DNA from: Glaciimonas sp.
Lineage (GTDB): Bacteria > Pseudomonadota > Gammaproteobacteria > Burkholderiales > Burkholderiaceae_D
Direction of reading: 5' to 3'
Length of the DNA: 64,000 nucleotides
Assembly: GCA_012927585.1 (NCBI GenBank)
Contig: JABBOY010000023.1
Coordinates: 62,001 to 126,000 of the forward strand
The position numbers and the translations under genes were made by a program. Of the stretch, positions 45,701-57,721 are shown piece by piece (the first letter of the stretch is position 1; each line of letters opens with the position of its first letter). The notes under the pieces were generated by a model. That model was not told the DNA's origin. It made no database searches and saw only the letters and a program-made list of their open reading frames with translations.

Positions 45701-46761
45701 TAATGAACGTGCTGCGCACTCACAATCTGGGTGCCTGCAGCAACATCATCGGCAAGCCGCATGTGCAGGACGTAATTGAATTCATGCGCGATGCCAAGTC
45801 GATTTACAAACAACCGCGTGTGGCGTTGCAACGTTTATGGAGCGAAACCAGTTGGCGCATCGCCCGCTTGCGCGACAATCCAGCCTGCGCCGATGCCGAA
45901 TACGACCGCATTCTGGATATCACAGACCCCGGCATCACGCCGAAACTGACGTTCGAGCCGCAGCAAGATATCGCTGCACCGTATATCGCCACCGGAGTCA
46001 GGCCACGCGTGGCAATCCTGCGCGAGCAAGGTGTCAATTCGCATGTGGAAACCGCGTATGTGATGCACAAATCCGGCTTTACAGCGGTCGATGTACACAT
46101 GAGCGATCTGATTACCGGGCGCGCCCGTCTCGACGACTTCATCGGCCTGATCGCGGTCGGCGGTTTTTCCTATGGCGATGTGCTGGGCGCCGGCGAAGGC
46201 TGGGCCAAGACCATACTTTTCAATGCCAAACTGGCCGAACAATTTGCGCTATTCTTCCAGCGCACCGATACTTTTGCTCTCGGCATTTGCAACGGTTGCC
46301 AGATGATGAGCAGTTTGAAATCCATCATCCCCGGCGCACAGGCATGGCCCAAGTTTACGCGCAACAAATCGGAACAGTTCGAGGCGCGCTTTGCGATGGT
46401 CGAAGTGGCGGATTCCCCATCGATCTTCCTTCAGGGCATGGCCGGCACGCAAACCCCGATTGCGGTTGCGCACGGCGAAGGCTATGCGGATTTCGCCTTG
46501 ACTGGCGATATCGATCAAGCGCTGGTTGCCATGCGTTTCGTCGATAACCAGGGTCACGTGACCGAAGGCTATCCGTACAATCCGAATGGCTCACCGCAAG
46601 GGATTACCGCAGTGACGACACCGGACGGCCGGTTTACCGTGTGGATGCCGCACGCCGAACGCGTGTTCCGCTCGGTGCAGCAATCCTGGCATCCTGAATC
46701 CTTGGGTGACGATTCGCCGTGGATGCGCATGTTCCGCAATGCGCGTAAATGGGTTGGGTAA
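42736..46761 (+). CDS. purL: Phosphoribosylformylglycinamidine synthase
   Basis: The large single-chain PurL of proteobacteria (1341 residues), which converts FGAR, glutamine and ATP to FGAM in purine synthesis. In order: the N-terminal PurS-like domain, two AIRS-type ATP-binding halves ([14 protein letters not shown] and the GGSAASSM region; later [11 protein letters not shown]), and a C-terminal glutaminase with nucleophile Cys in [10 protein letters not shown] and His in [11 protein letters not shown] 42736 begins [14 protein letters not shown], the usual start; the upstream frame to 42631 is extra. It is followed by a strong terminator. Confidence 0.97.
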   Translation: MLTLPGSNALSAFRTQGLLSQLHAVDAHIIAITGRFTHFVATVRAVSQDDTNRLQALLTYGEPFSAAHLADKESEEFIVIPRFGTISAWASKATDIAHNCGMAHIKRIERGVAYRVQLKSGLLGGVKKLSDTAAQAVAALLHDRMTEMVLRSASDAAGLFTELAAKPLESIDMLTGGKAALVAANTDLGLALSDDEIDYLLAAFTQAKRNPTDVELMMFAQANSEHCRHKIFNADWTIDGEVQDKSLFAMIKNTHLLQPKGTIVAYSDNSSIMEGAAVARFYQRGAAKGNVYESSVELTHTLMKVETHNHPTAISPFPGASTGAGGEIRDEGATGRGSKPKAGLCGFTVSNLNLPDAVQPWENNLDVTQAGVDANTDASVYGKPDRIASPLQIMVEGPLGSAAFSNEFGRPTLAGYFRTYQQNVGGSVLGYHKPIMIAGGIGSIADQHTHKNDIPVGSLLIQLGGPGMRIGMGGSAASSMATGTNTADLDFDSVQRGNPEMERRAQEVINACWAMGDENPIISIHDVGAGGLSNAFPEITNDARRGAIFDLRKVPLEESGLAPKEIWSNESQERYVLAIAPNNLPLFEYLCQRERCLFAVVGSATEERQLKVIDPEHGNNPVDMPMDVLLGKPPKMHRDATHVALDLPALDLTGMDLLEVSQRVLRLPAVADKSFLITIGDRSVGAMTVRDQMVGPWQVPVADCAVTAMSFEGFLGEAMAMGERTPLAAINAAASGRMAVGEAITNIAAAPIKDISDIKLSANWMAACGQAGQDAALFDTVKAVGMELCPALGISIPVGKDSLSMRTTWKDDGVAKAVTSPVSLIVTAFAPVHDVRLSLTPQIRTDAGDTVLILIDLGRGKNRMGASALTQVMQQIGNETPDIDSADDLKAFFAAIQQLNTERKLLAYHDRSDGGLFATLTEMAFAGRCGLAINLDMLTLEGEHATDSGEAKDWAGQVAERRNDLTLRALFNEELGAVIQVRAEQKSDVMNVLRTHNLGACSNIIGKPHVQDVIEFMRDAKSIYKQPRVALQRLWSETSWRIARLRDNPACADAEYDRILDITDPGITPKLTFEPQQDIAAPYIATGVRPRVAILREQGVNSHVETAYVMHKSGFTAVDVHMSDLITGRARLDDFIGLIAVGGFSYGDVLGAGEGWAKTILFNAKLAEQFALFFQRTDTFALGICNGCQMMSSLKSIIPGAQAWPKFTRNKSEQFEARFAMVEVADSPSIFLQGMAGTQTPIAVAHGEGYADFALTGDIDQALVAMRFVDNQGHVTEGYPYNPNGSPQGITAVTTPDGRFTVWMPHAERVFRSVQQSWHPESLGDDSPWMRMFRNARKWVG

Positions 46762-46789
46762 TTTTTAGTCCTTAGTAGCTTGCGATAAT

Positions 46790-46819
46790 AAAAAAGCGCT
46801 CATAAAGAACGCTTTTTTT
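46790..46819. terminator. Bidirectional Rho-independent terminator between purL and the parvulin gene
   Basis: AAAAAAGCG and CGCTTTTTT arms with an 11-base loop (CTCATAAAGAA). The A and T runs on both sides fit termination of the + strand purL and of the minus strand convergent parvulin gene. Confidence 0.85.
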
Positions 46820-46861
46820 AATGTAATCCGAAAACTGGGATTAACCTGGATTAACCAGGAT

Positions 46862-47641
46862 TCATTCCACTTTTGCTTTTTTACGTAATCCCTGCTGGAA
46901 CTCCTGCAGTTTCTGTTGTTGCAGTTTTTCCGCAATTTGCGGTTTGACTTCTTCCAGCGTCGGCACTTTTGCCGCCCGAACATCTTCGAGCTTAATGACG
47001 TGATAGCCGAACTGGCTCTTGACCGGCGCTTCAGTGACCTGGCCTTTTTGCAGCGCGATCATCGCGTCGGAGAACGGTTTTACATAGGCGGCAGGGGCGG
47101 CCCAGTCGAGATCGCCGCCATTAGCTGCCGAGCCGGGATCTTTCGATTGTTTGGCCAGGTCTTCAAATTTGGCGCCAGCCTTAAGCTTCGCGATGATTGC
47201 TTTCGCGTCGTCTTCTTTTTCAACCAGGATATGGCGCGCGTGGTATTCCTTGTCGCCGGCCTGAACCTTGAACTTGTCGTATTCCGCTTTGATATCGGCG
47301 TCGCTGACTGGATTTTTCTTGACCACGTCTGCCACTAAAGCACGAATCACAATCGATTGACGGGCGATTTCAACTTGATTCTTGATATCGGCACTCATGC
47401 CCAAGCCGCGTTTGTCGGCTTCCTGAATCAGGATTTCCCGGTTGATCAATTCTTCCTTGATCATCGCGCGCAACTGCGGCGAATCTTGCTGGCCTTGCGA
47501 CGCCAGTTGCTTGGCCATCAAGTCAACCCGCGAGGAAGGAATTTTCTTGCCATTTACTATTGCAAGGTTTTGTGCCATTACAGGCAGGGCAGCGGCTGTA
47601 AAAAATATCACCAGCAAACGGGAAGGTTTTAAAGTCATCAT
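46862..47641 (-). CDS. Parvulin-type peptidyl-prolyl cis-trans isomerase
   Basis: A 259-residue secreted PpiC-type foldase. A signal peptide (LLVIFFTAAALPVMA) ends near residue 23. A SurA-N-like helical region (residues 30-115) precedes the parvulin domain (about 130-225) with the motifs YHARHILVEKEDDAKAII, GGDLDWAAPAAYVKPFSDA and FGYHVIKLEDVR. The C-terminal tail is rich in Lys/Gln. It probably assists folding of outer-membrane proteins. The next gene upstream on this strand is bolA, at 44 bases; purL converges on its 3' end. Confidence 0.93.
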   Translation of the reverse strand: MMTLKPSRLLVIFFTAAALPVMAQNLAIVNGKKIPSSRVDLMAKQLASQGQQDSPQLRAMIKEELINREILIQEADKRGLGMSADIKNQVEIARQSIVIRALVADVVKKNPVSDADIKAEYDKFKVQAGDKEYHARHILVEKEDDAKAIIAKLKAGAKFEDLAKQSKDPGSAANGGDLDWAAPAAYVKPFSDAMIALQKGQVTEAPVKSQFGYHVIKLEDVRAAKVPTLEEVKPQIAEKLQQQKLQEFQQGLRKKAKVE

Positions 47642-47685
47642 TGATTCCTAAGATGGGGAGTAAAGAAAAGTACAAAAAAATGAAT

Positions 47686-47958
47686 TTATTGTATTTCGGA
47701 CGGTGCCAAAGCCGTGATGGCCAAGGCATGAATGTCTGAGTGCATCAAATCTTGCAAAGAATCATACACCAGCCGATGCCGACTAAGACGGCTTTGCCCC
47801 TCAAAATGGCGCGATACGATGCGTAGCATGTAGTGTCCACCGCCGGAGGCTGCGCCGGCATGGCCGGCATGATGAGCTGAATCATCTGTTAATTGACATT
47901 CGGTCGGATCAAAAGTTGCAATTAACTGGTTGCGGATTGCATCAACACGCGCGTTCAT
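47686..47958 (-). CDS. bolA: BolA-family protein
   Basis: A 90-residue BolA/YrbA-type protein linked to iron-sulfur cluster trafficking with monothiol glutaredoxins. The conserved core is [24 protein letters not shown], followed by [16 protein letters not shown]. The His in the [16 protein letters not shown] stretch is a His-rich insertion of this group. ATG 47958 overlaps the septation gene stop by four bases; the longer upstream frame is only overlap. Confidence 0.92.
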   Translation of the reverse strand: MNARVDAIRNQLIATFDPTECQLTDDSAHHAGHAGAASGGGHYMLRIVSRHFEGQSRLSRHRLVYDSLQDLMHSDIHALAITALAPSEIQ

Positions 47959-48575
47959 GTCGAATCTTTCATGTATTTGGACAAGAACAAGCTTTGCGCA
48001 ACGATGAAAGCGAACATCAAGCCCATGCCGCCGAAAAGCTTGAAATTGACCCAAGTCGCAGTGGGGAAATTAAACGCGACATACAAGTTGAGAACACCCA
48101 TTGCCAGAAAGAATGCGCTCCAGGCCAGGTTCAGCCGCTGCCAAATGATATCGGGGAGCTTTATCTGTTGCTCCATCATGGAGCGAATCAGATTTTTGCG
48201 CATGAATATCTGGCCGCCCAACAGCGCTGCGCCGAAACACCAGTACAGCACGGTCGGTTTCCACTTGATGAAATTCTCGTTATGGAAATAGATGGTGGCG
48301 CCGCCGAATATGCCGACAATCAATAGCGATACCCACAGCATCGGATCGACTTTTTTGCCGCGCGACAACAAATAGCCGATTTGCGCAACACTCACGACAA
48401 TCATGACGACGGTAGCGAGCAGAATTGGCGCTTGGCTGGCAGTAATAGCGCCGCCGGAAATAAGTCCGGAAAAATAATGGGATACCAACGCCTGCGCCGA
48501 GTCGGCATGGCCTTCGCCCCATTTGAATACGACAAAGAAGATGATGACCGGAAGCAAATCGAATAAAAATTTCAT
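47955..48575 (-). CDS. yciB: Inner-membrane septation protein YciB/IspZ family
   Basis: A 206-residue inner-membrane protein with five or six helices: the family start [19 protein letters not shown] and the [19 protein letters not shown] segment are typical. The family is needed for normal intracellular septation in Shigella and envelope integrity in E. coli. It overlaps bolA by four bases and lies 20 bases downstream of msrB, forming an operon usual for this bacterial group. Confidence 0.94.
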   Translation of the reverse strand: MKFLFDLLPVIIFFVVFKWGEGHADSAQALVSHYFSGLISGGAITASQAPILLATVVMIVVSVAQIGYLLSRGKKVDPMLWVSLLIVGIFGGATIYFHNENFIKWKPTVLYWCFGAALLGGQIFMRKNLIRSMMEQQIKLPDIIWQRLNLAWSAFFLAMGVLNLYVAFNFPTATWVNFKLFGGMGLMFAFIVAQSLFLSKYMKDST

Positions 48576-48595
48576 TGGTTAATTTTTCTTGAGAA

Positions 48596-48997
48596 CTAAG
48601 TTTTTGGCTCGAATCGCATTGAAGCTGAATTAATGCAATAACGCAAACCGGTCGGCGGCGGCCCGTCCGGGAACACGTGTCCCAGATGGGCATCGCATAC
48701 ATTGCATAAAATTTCAGTACGTATCATGCCGCGGCTGCGGTCCACATGCTCGGAAACATTGTCTGGATTGATTGCCTTGAAATAACTCGGCCAGCCGCAA
48801 CCGGAGTCGAATTTGGTGTCCGATTCGAACAACGGCGTATTGCAGCATACGCAAGTATAAGTACCGGCTTCCTGGTGATCCCAGAAGCGGCCGCTGAAGG
48901 CGGGTTCGGTGGCCGCGTGGCGGGTGACTTCATAATCGAATGGATCAAGCAGTGACTGCCATTCGGACTCTGTTTTGGTGACTTTAGGTGAATTCAT
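48596..48997 (-). CDS. msrB: Peptide-methionine (R)-S-oxide reductase
   Basis: A 133-residue MsrB that reduces methionine-R-sulfoxide in proteins. Zinc ligands form CVCC and CNVC pairs, [11 protein letters not shown] is intact and the catalytic Cys is in [11 protein letters not shown] near the C-terminus. ATG 48997 has an AGGAGG ribosome site four bases upstream; ATG 49018 is a weaker alternative. It lies between selO and yciB on the same strand, and selO's stop is only a few bases before it. Confidence 0.95.
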   Translation of the reverse strand: MNSPKVTKTESEWQSLLDPFDYEVTRHAATEPAFSGRFWDHQEAGTYTCVCCNTPLFESDTKFDSGCGWPSYFKAINPDNVSEHVDRSRGMIRTEILCNVCDAHLGHVFPDGPPPTGLRYCINSASMRFEPKT

Positions 48998-49005
48998 CGT
49001 GCCTC

Positions 49006-50511
49006 CTAGGATGAGCAACTCACTTCCAGCCGACTTGCCCAGTCGGGCGGCAATTCAGCGTAAGCGACATACTCCGGTTGTTCGTCAAACGGTTTTTCGA
49101 GAATTGCCAAAAGCTTGGCAACTTCCGAAAAATCTTTATTTTGCGCTTTTTCGATGGCAACCTGCGCCAGGTAATTACGCAGCACATACTTGGGGTTTAC
49201 TGCCTGCATTGCAAGCCTACGCTGGAGGTCGGAACTATTCTCCTGCCGCAAACGGCTGCGGTATTGCGTGGCCCAAGCATCAAAAGCGGCGCGGTCGATA
49301 AACAGATCGCGTAGCGACGCAGCTTGGCCGTCGCCATCCATCTGTAAATCACATAAAAGGCGGAAAAACAGCGTGAAATCGACATGATTAGCTTCCATCA
49401 AACCAAACATCGCATCGAACAGCAGTTGATCCGACGGTTGCGTGCTGACCAGGCCGAGTTTGGCGTGCAACAGGATATCGAGACTGGCAAGGTAATGCGC
49501 CTGAAACGGTTCCAGCGCGGCCCGCGTCGCCTCGACGCTGCCAATCAGCGGTAGCAGCGCTTGCCCCAGCGCATAGCAATTCCACTCGGCCATTTGCGGC
49601 TGCATACGGTAAGAATAGCGGCCCTGGCGGTCGGTGTGGTTACAGATATGTTGGGGGTCGAAAGCTTCCATGAAGCCGAACGGGCCATAATCGAGCGTTA
49701 AGCCGAGTATCGACATATTGTCGGTATTCATGACGCCGTGCATGAAGCCGACGCTTTGCCAATGGGCCATCAGGTGCGCACTGCGCTGCGTTATCTCCTG
49801 TAATAAGGCTTGGTACGGATTGTCGGTAGCACGTAATGTTGAATAGAAACGGTCGATGACGTAATCGGCCAGCGTTCGCAGTTCTTCCATTTTATCGTTG
49901 TAAAACCAGTGCTCGAAGGAGCCGAAACGCACAAAAGTGGGTGCCATGCGAGTAAGCACCGCAGCGGTTTCGGGCGTCTCGCGCATGACGTATTGGTCTG
50001 AACCGGTCACGCAGAGCGCGCGAGAGGTTGGAATGCCCAGCCCGTGCATCGCTTCCGAGCACAGAAATTCGCGGATAGAGGAACGCAGCACCGCTCGCCC
50101 GTCGCCCATGCGGGAGTAGGGCGTAAGACCTGCACCTTTAAGTTGCAGCTCTTGCCAAATATTGCCGGAGTCGCTGCAATCCGGCACTTCGCCCAGCAGA
50201 ATCGCGCGGCCGTCGCCGAGTTGCCCGGCCCAAACTCCAAACTGGTGGCCGGAATACACTGCCGCCACCGGTACCGCGCTTTCTGGCGTGCGGTTACCGG
50301 TAAAGGTTTCAATGAATTCACGAGTGGTGAATTCGTCCGGTGCAAGCCCGATTAATTGCGCGGCAGAAGCACTGGCGCCGACCAGATAAGGCGCGGGCAG
50401 CGGCGTTGGCATCAGCCTGGTAAAAAAAGCCGGCGGCAATGCTGCGAATGAATTGCCAAGCGGCAAGGCATCGGTTCGATACCCGCGTTTGAGCGAAATG
50501 GGGCCGTTCAT
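49006..50511 (-). CDS. selO: Protein adenylyltransferase SelO (YdiU)
   Basis: A 501-residue pseudokinase-fold enzyme that transfers AMP from ATP to Ser, Thr or Tyr of target proteins, linked to redox stress. The start is the conserved [14 protein letters not shown]; other family segments are [45 protein letters not shown] and ALPTSRALC-like. The chain ends EVSCSS, with Cys near the end, the position occupied by selenocysteine in animal SelO. It is upstream of msrB on the same strand. Confidence 0.96.
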   Translation of the reverse strand: MNGPISLKRGYRTDALPLGNSFAALPPAFFTRLMPTPLPAPYLVGASASAAQLIGLAPDEFTTREFIETFTGNRTPESAVPVAAVYSGHQFGVWAGQLGDGRAILLGEVPDCSDSGNIWQELQLKGAGLTPYSRMGDGRAVLRSSIREFLCSEAMHGLGIPTSRALCVTGSDQYVMRETPETAAVLTRMAPTFVRFGSFEHWFYNDKMEELRTLADYVIDRFYSTLRATDNPYQALLQEITQRSAHLMAHWQSVGFMHGVMNTDNMSILGLTLDYGPFGFMEAFDPQHICNHTDRQGRYSYRMQPQMAEWNCYALGQALLPLIGSVEATRAALEPFQAHYLASLDILLHAKLGLVSTQPSDQLLFDAMFGLMEANHVDFTLFFRLLCDLQMDGDGQAASLRDLFIDRAAFDAWATQYRSRLRQENSSDLQRRLAMQAVNPKYVLRNYLAQVAIEKAQNKDFSEVAKLLAILEKPFDEQPEYVAYAELPPDWASRLEVSCSS

Positions 50512-50869
50512 GTCGATTAATCCTGTCTATGCCAAATGTTTGTCTGTGTTTTCCGGCAGTATCACACTATCCGCAAGATCGTGCATTTTGACGCCGATTC
50601 GTATCTTCAACATTTGGGCATATATTTGATATATTTATATACTGCATAATGTATTTTTAATATATACAATAAATATATGCGGAAAATATGCCATTAAATT
50701 ATATACTCCATATTAAATCTATTATTGATAGGGGTGATGATGGGCCGGTCGTACTGATATTCATGCTGCTTTGCACAACAGAAAGTGATTGACACTTTTA
50801 GCACGCTCGTTCGAAAATCTACAACCGAATAATTAATCCAAACCCGTTTGCTTTAACTCAGGAGATTCC
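50512..50869. other. 360-base AT-rich divergent intergenic region
   Basis: No gene. The centre (50620-50720) is unusually rich in TATA-type runs. Near the right end are TTGACA at 50789-50794 and the ACGCTCGTTC box listed separately. Confidence 0.55.
50803..50812 (+). promoter_or_regulatory. Candidate operator ACGCTCGTTC in the acyl-CoA ligase promoter
   Basis: The box lies eight bases after a perfect TTGACA (50789-50794), in the spacer of a likely promoter, 58 bases before the ligase ATG. A near-identical ACGATCGTTC box stands before the FadB-like gene at 59130. Shared regulation by a TetR-type repressor is suggested; neither box has been shown to bind a protein. Confidence 0.4.
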
Positions 50870-52522
<1,653 letters not shown>

Positions 52523-52589
52523 GGATAAAGCAGCACAAGACTGTCGGTTTTCCAGTAGTGCCCATAAAACATCGATTAGGAAGAGACAA

Positions 52590-53834
52590 ATGACGATCAA
52601 GCTTCGCACTTCAGTACTGGCTTTATCCTTGGCAGCCGCCTTTGCCAACCCGATGGCGTCCGCCGAAAATGTCAAGGTGGCGTTCATCGAAACCTTGTCC
52701 GGCGCCTTTGCGCCGATTGGTCAAAACCAGTTGAGAAGCTATCAAATGTTTGCCGAAATGTCCGCCAAGGAAAAGTGGGCGGGAGACAACACCATCGAAT
52801 TTGTCGGCTTCGACAACAAGGGCAGCCCGCAAGAATCGCTGACGCAATTGAAGTCTGCCATCGATCAGGGTTATCACTATATCGCCCAGGGTAACGGTTC
52901 CGGCGTGGCGCTAGCCTTGATCGACGCTATCAACAAGCACAATGAGCGCAACCCCGGCAAAGAAATCGTGTTTATCAACCATTCGGCAATCGATCCCGAT
53001 CTGACCAATAGTAAATGCAGCTTCTGGCATTTTCGTTTCGATGCCAACTCCGACATGAAAATGGAGGCTCTAACAAGTTTCCTGGCAAAAGATGCCGGTA
53101 TCAAAAATGTCTATATCATCGGGCAGAATTATTCCCACGGCCATCAAGTCGCAAGAGCCGCCAAGGAGTATTTGAAGCGCAAACGCCCCGATATCAAAAT
53201 CGTCGGCGACGACTTGCATCCGATTGCGCAAGTCAAGGATTTTTCGCCATATATCGCCAAGATCAAGGCTTCTGGCGCCGACACAGTGATTACCGGCAAT
53301 TGGGGCGCCGATCTTGCTCTGCTGATCAAGGCTGCCAAAGATGCGGATTTGAAAGCCAACTTCTATACTTATTACGGCGGCACAACCGGGGTCCCAACGG
53401 CAATGGGTGCCGCCGGCGGCGATCGCGTCAAGCAGGTCGCCTACTGGACACCCAACAACGAGACATTTTCCGGCAAGGAAATCGCTGCCGCCTTCAAGAA
53501 AAAATACAACGATGACTTTTATGTGATGGCGACTTACACCGCAGTGTCGATGCTGTCCAAAGCCATCAAAGAAGCTAAATCCGCCGATCCGATCAAGGTT
53601 GCCTTTGCGATGGAAGGCATGAAAATCAAAAGCCTGAATGGCGAAGTGGAAATGCGTAAGTCCGACCACCAGCTTCAACAACCGCTGTATATATCGACTT
53701 GGGCCAAAGTGGATGGCAAGACAGTCAAATACGACCAGGAAAATACCGGTTTTGGCTGGAAGACCGAGCAAAAAATCGATACCTACCTGGCAGCACAACC
53801 AACCTCCTGCCAGATGAAGCGCCCGACCAGATAA
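52590..53834 (+). CDS. Periplasmic branched-chain-type ABC transporter substrate-binding protein
   Basis: A 414-residue Peripla_BP_6 (LivK/AmiC-fold) protein with a signal peptide ending ASA near residue 24. The mature part opens NVKVAFIETLSGAFAPIGQN. It should deliver a small organic solute to the membrane components encoded next. Ligand cannot be determined, but an acyl-CoA ligase before it and a FadB-like enzyme after it suggest a fatty, branched or aromatic acid. ATG 52590 has AGGAAGAG upstream. Confidence 0.93.
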   Translation: MTIKLRTSVLALSLAAAFANPMASAENVKVAFIETLSGAFAPIGQNQLRSYQMFAEMSAKEKWAGDNTIEFVGFDNKGSPQESLTQLKSAIDQGYHYIAQGNGSGVALALIDAINKHNERNPGKEIVFINHSAIDPDLTNSKCSFWHFRFDANSDMKMEALTSFLAKDAGIKNVYIIGQNYSHGHQVARAAKEYLKRKRPDIKIVGDDLHPIAQVKDFSPYIAKIKASGADTVITGNWGADLALLIKAAKDADLKANFYTYYGGTTGVPTAMGAAGGDRVKQVAYWTPNNETFSGKEIAAAFKKKYNDDFYVMATYTAVSMLSKAIKEAKSADPIKVAFAMEGMKIKSLNGEVEMRKSDHQLQQPLYISTWAKVDGKTVKYDQENTGFGWKTEQKIDTYLAAQPTSCQMKRPTR

Positions 53835-53993
53835 CCACTTCACAGCAGGGGGTTTGCGCTAAGTTACGTTCAGTCAGGCAAGGACACGGTAAGGTGCGCC
53901 ATGCCGATGCGCAGTACTGCAATTTGCATCGGCATGGCGGCTGGCCTGCGCAAGCCATATTCCGGTAAAAATATAAAACTGAGGTTGCGCATC

Positions 53994-54941
53994 GTGGAGT
54001 TCACGCTAATTACTATGCTAAACGGCTTGAGCTATGGGCTTTTGCTGTTCATGCTTTCATCCGGTTTGACCCTAATTCTAAGCATGATGGGCGTACTCAA
54101 CTTTGCCCATGCCAGTTTCTACATGGTTGGCGCTTATTTTGCCTACAGCATCAGTAGCCAATTGGGATTTTGGCCGGCTTTGTTTATCGCACCCTTGCTG
54201 GTGGGCATACTGGGAGCCGTCGTCGAGCGCTATGGTTTGCGTAAAGTGCATAAATACGGACACATTCCTGAACTGTTATTCACCTTCGGCTTGTCGTACA
54301 TGATCGTCGAACTGGTGCAGCTGATCTGGGGCCGCGCGGCAGTGCCGTACCCAATTCCACCCGAGCTGGATGGCCCCTTATTTACCTTGTACACAACCAC
54401 TTTTCCCATCTATCGCGGCTTCATCATGCTGATTGCCTTGCTGATGCTGCTGTCGATGTATCTGATGCTCACGCGTACCCGTATCGGCCTGGTAATCCAG
54501 GCTGCGCTGACCCATCCCGATGCAGTCGAAGCGCTGGGGCACAACGTGCCGCGCGTATTCATGCTGGTGTTCGGCGGCGGCTGCGCGCTGGCCGGTCTGG
54601 CTGGCGTGGTCGGCGGCAATGCCTTCGTCACCGAGCCGAATATGGCGCATGCGGTGGGCAGCATCATTTTTGTCGTAGTAGTGGTCGGCGGCATGGGATC
54701 GGTGGCCGGCGCGCTGCTGGCGTCGCTATTGATCGGTATTCTGCAAACCTTTGCGGTAGCGCTGGATTATTCAATCATGAGCGTATTGAGTGCGTTCGGC
54801 GCGCACATCAGCGCACAAACCTTTGGTTACCCGGTGCTGCGGTTGACGATTGCGCAAGTCGCGCCGATCTTGCCATACCTGTTCCTGGTGCTGATTCTGA
54901 TCTTCAGGCCGAAGGGCTTGATGGGTACGCGAGAAGGCTAA
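53994..54941 (+). CDS. Branched-chain-type ABC transporter permease (LivH family)
   Basis: A 315-residue inner-membrane permease with about eight helices. LNGLSYGLLLFMLSSGLTLI, MGVLNFAHASFYMVGAYF and the cytoplasmic EAA-like loop of MLTRTRIGLVIQAAL are family marks. GTG 53994 has GAGG nine bases upstream and places the family start correctly; earlier ATGs have no such support. It is followed ten bases on by the LivM-type gene. Confidence 0.94.
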   Translation: MEFTLITMLNGLSYGLLLFMLSSGLTLILSMMGVLNFAHASFYMVGAYFAYSISSQLGFWPALFIAPLLVGILGAVVERYGLRKVHKYGHIPELLFTFGLSYMIVELVQLIWGRAAVPYPIPPELDGPLFTLYTTTFPIYRGFIMLIALLMLLSMYLMLTRTRIGLVIQAALTHPDAVEALGHNVPRVFMLVFGGGCALAGLAGVVGGNAFVTEPNMAHAVGSIIFVVVVVGGMGSVAGALLASLLIGILQTFAVALDYSIMSVLSAFGAHISAQTFGYPVLRLTIAQVAPILPYLFLVLILIFRPKGLMGTREG

Positions 54942-54951
54942 TGTCATAGCC

Positions 54952-56247
54952 ATGACAACTACCATGACGACTAATATGAAATTTACCCCGTTGAACCTGA
55001 GCCGCTGGATTATCTGGAGTGTATTTGCGCTGATTTTGATCATCGCGCCGGTCATTTTCAATCAAGGCGCTGCGCTATCGGTGCTGACCCAGATGGGCAC
55101 TATCATGATTTTCGGCCTGTCCTACAACATGCTGCTGGGACAGGGCGGCATGCTGTCGTTCGGTCACGCGGTGTACTCTGGCCTGGGCGCATTTTGTGCG
55201 ATTCATGCCATCAATCTAGCTTCAGACGGTAGTGTGCCGATTCCGATTACCCTGATTCCTTTGGTGGGCGGTTTTGCCGGCATGCTGTTCGGCGTGCTAT
55301 TAGGCTATATCACCACAAAAAGATCGGGCACTACCTTTGCCATGATTACTTTAGGCATTGTCGAGTTGGTATTTGCGTGCTCGCTGATGTTCCCGGAATT
55401 TTTCGGCGGCGAAGGCGGTGTCTCGGCCAATCGGGTAGTCGGGCAAGCTTTCCTGGGCATCACTTACGGTCCCCAAATTCAAGTCTATTACCTGATTGCG
55501 TTCTGGTTGTTCGTTAGCACCATCGGCATGTACGCATTTACCCAAACGCCGCTTGGCAGGATTATCAATGCGGTGCGCGACAACCCGGAACGGGTTGAAT
55601 TCATTGGCTACAACACCCATTGGGTGCGCTACTTGACCTTGATTCTGTCGGCCTTCTTTGCCGGCATAGCGGGCGGTTTGTCAGCCATCAGCTTTGAAAT
55701 CGTCAGCGCCGAGAACGTCAGCGCGCTGCGCTCGGGGGCCATCCTGTTATTTACTTTTATCGGCGGTGTCGGCTTCTTTTTCGGCCCGATGCTGGGCGCT
55801 GTTGTCGGTGTGTTTTTGACAGTCTTGCTATCGGATTTCACCAAGGCCTGGCAGTTGTACCTGGGTGCATTTTTCATCATCATCGTGATGTATGCGCCGG
55901 GCGGCATCGCCAGCTTGCTAATGTTGAATTTACGGCTGGTGAAATACGGCAAGTTTGGCCGCGTCTGGCGCTCTCTGGCGGCAGTGTGCGCGGCCTTTCT
56001 GGTGGCCTTCTGCGGCGTTGTGATCGCCATCGAAATGCTATATCACCTGAGTCTCGAATTGGTCAACGGCAGCGAGATGCGATTGTTCGGTTTAGCTGTC
56101 GATACCTTGGCAGCCCCCAGCTGGACGGTGGCTGCCATCCTGTTCGCACTGGGTTGTCTGGGAATACATCGCACCCGTCCGGCATTTCAGCAAGTATGGG
56201 ATGCAGTGAATACGGAAATTCAATGTATTGCGGGCGCATCCTCATGA
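54952..56247 (+). CDS. Branched-chain-type ABC transporter permease (LivM family) with C-terminal extension
   Basis: A 431-residue permease. The first 330 residues are the LivM fold (LSYNMLLGQGGMLSFGHAVYSG, FAMITLGIVELVF, TPLGRIINAVRDNPERVEFIG). About 75 further residues with two extra membrane helices (YGKFGRVWRSLAAVCAAFL and LAAPSWTVAAILFALGCLG) follow, so the protein is longer than usual LivM. The stop overlaps the LivG start by ATGA. Start choice among three nearby ATGs is unresolved. Confidence 0.92.
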   Translation: MTTTMTTNMKFTPLNLSRWIIWSVFALILIIAPVIFNQGAALSVLTQMGTIMIFGLSYNMLLGQGGMLSFGHAVYSGLGAFCAIHAINLASDGSVPIPITLIPLVGGFAGMLFGVLLGYITTKRSGTTFAMITLGIVELVFACSLMFPEFFGGEGGVSANRVVGQAFLGITYGPQIQVYYLIAFWLFVSTIGMYAFTQTPLGRIINAVRDNPERVEFIGYNTHWVRYLTLILSAFFAGIAGGLSAISFEIVSAENVSALRSGAILLFTFIGGVGFFFGPMLGAVVGVFLTVLLSDFTKAWQLYLGAFFIIIVMYAPGGIASLLMLNLRLVKYGKFGRVWRSLAAVCAAFLVAFCGVVIAIEMLYHLSLELVNGSEMRLFGLAVDTLAAPSWTVAAILFALGCLGIHRTRPAFQQVWDAVNTEIQCIAGASS

Positions 56248-57011
56248 GCAACTTTTCTCTCGAACTGAAGAGCGTGCGGAAGAATTTTGGTAAATCAGAA
56301 ATTATTCGCGGCGCCAGTTTGCAGGTACCGAAAGGCGTGCGGTTTGCAGTGATCGGCCCTAATGGTGCAGGCAAATCGACGCTGTTCAATCTGATTTCAG
56401 GACGTTTCCCGCTGAGTTCCGGCGCGATTCTGCTCAATGGCCGTAGCATTGCCGGGCTCAAGCCGTTTCAGATCAATCGGCTGGGCCTGTCGCGCAGCTT
56501 TCAGATTACAAATATTTTCCATCGCTTGACGCTATTTGAAAACCTGCGCTGTGCGGTGCTTTGGTCGCTCGGCTATAAATACTCATTTTGGCACCGCTTG
56601 AATGGCCTGAAAGATGCACAGGAGTGTGCCGAAAAGGTCATGGTTGATATTGGCCTGACCCGACGGCGTGACGTGATGGCCGGCGTATTGACTTATGCCG
56701 AACAGCGCGCGCTGGAAATCGGCATCACCATTGCCGGTGGCGCCGATGTCATCCTGCTCGATGAACCCACTGCCGGCATGAGCCGCTCCGAATCCGATGC
56801 GGCGGTGGAACTGATCCGCAAAGTAACAGTCGGCAAAACCTTGTTGATGGTCGAACACGACATGAGTGTGGTGTTCGGCCTGGCGGACCAAATCGCGGTT
56901 CTGGTGTATGGCGAAATAATCGCTTGCGATACTCCAGCTAATATTCGCGGCAATAGCCAGGTGCAGCAAGCGTATCTGGGCAATCATGCACCACAGGAGG
57001 TGGCGACATGA
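56244..57011 (+). CDS. Branched-chain-type ABC transporter ATPase (LivG family)
   Basis: A 255-residue ABC ATPase that powers the transporter. Walker A GPNGAGKST, a signature region TYAEQRALEIG in place of the classic LSGGQ (a usual LivG variation), and Walker B VILLDEPTAGMS are present. ATG 56244 overlaps the LivM stop; the longer frame from 55986 is only overlap. It overlaps LivF by four bases. Confidence 0.95.
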   Translation: MSNFSLELKSVRKNFGKSEIIRGASLQVPKGVRFAVIGPNGAGKSTLFNLISGRFPLSSGAILLNGRSIAGLKPFQINRLGLSRSFQITNIFHRLTLFENLRCAVLWSLGYKYSFWHRLNGLKDAQECAEKVMVDIGLTRRRDVMAGVLTYAEQRALEIGITIAGGADVILLDEPTAGMSRSESDAAVELIRKVTVGKTLLMVEHDMSVVFGLADQIAVLVYGEIIACDTPANIRGNSQVQQAYLGNHAPQEVAT

Positions 57012-57721
57012 CGGCACTGCTCGAAATCAGGGATTTGCACGCTTTTTACGGCAAGAGCCACGTCTTGAACGGAGTTAACCTTACCGTCGCAAAAGGTGAG
57101 ATCGTCAGCTTGCTCGGGCGTAACGGCGTCGGGCGCTCGACCACCGTTAAGGCGGCGATGGGGCAGGTCGATGCCACCGGTTCGATACTTTTCAAGAGAG
57201 AAGAATTGATCGGCCTGAAAGCTTTTCAGATCGCCCACAAAGGTCTCGGCTACGTGCCGGAAAATCGCGATATCTTTCCAACCCTGACGGTGGAGCAAAA
57301 TCTGCTGCTGGGCCAGAAAAAAAGCAAGGTAAAAGGCCAAATCTCGCGCTGGACATTTGACGACATGTACCAAATGTTTCCTAGACTTAAAGAGCGGCGG
57401 CATGTGGCCGCCGGCGTACTGTCGGGCGGCGAGCAGCAAATGTTGACGTTGTGCCGCACCTTGATGGGCGACCCCGAGCTGATCATGATCGATGAACCGA
57501 CCGAAGGTCTGGCACCCAAAATTATCGATCTGGTGGCCGAATATTTGAAAACATTGCAAGAGCGGGGCATTTCGATTCTATTGGTCGAACAAAAACTGGC
57601 GATTGCATTGGAAATTTCGCAACGCGTATATGTAATGGGCCACGGCAGCATCGTATTCGAGGGCACACCGCAGCAATTGCGCATTGACGCCGCAATTCGC
57701 AAGGAGTGGCTGGAAGTTTAA
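57008..57721 (+). CDS. Branched-chain-type ABC transporter ATPase (LivF family)
   Basis: A 237-residue ABC ATPase, partner of LivG. The signature LSGGEQQML and Walker B LIMIDEPTEGLAP are intact. The Walker A reads GRNGVGRST, with Arg43 instead of the catalytic Lys. As I recall this change occurs in related betaproteobacterial proteins, so it may be tolerated because LivG hydrolyses ATP. It starts four bases inside the LivG gene. Confidence 0.94.
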   Translation: MTALLEIRDLHAFYGKSHVLNGVNLTVAKGEIVSLLGRNGVGRSTTVKAAMGQVDATGSILFKREELIGLKAFQIAHKGLGYVPENRDIFPTLTVEQNLLLGQKKSKVKGQISRWTFDDMYQMFPRLKERRHVAAGVLSGGEQQMLTLCRTLMGDPELIMIDEPTEGLAPKIIDLVAEYLKTLQERGISILLVEQKLAIALEISQRVYVMGHGSIVFEGTPQQLRIDAAIRKEWLEV

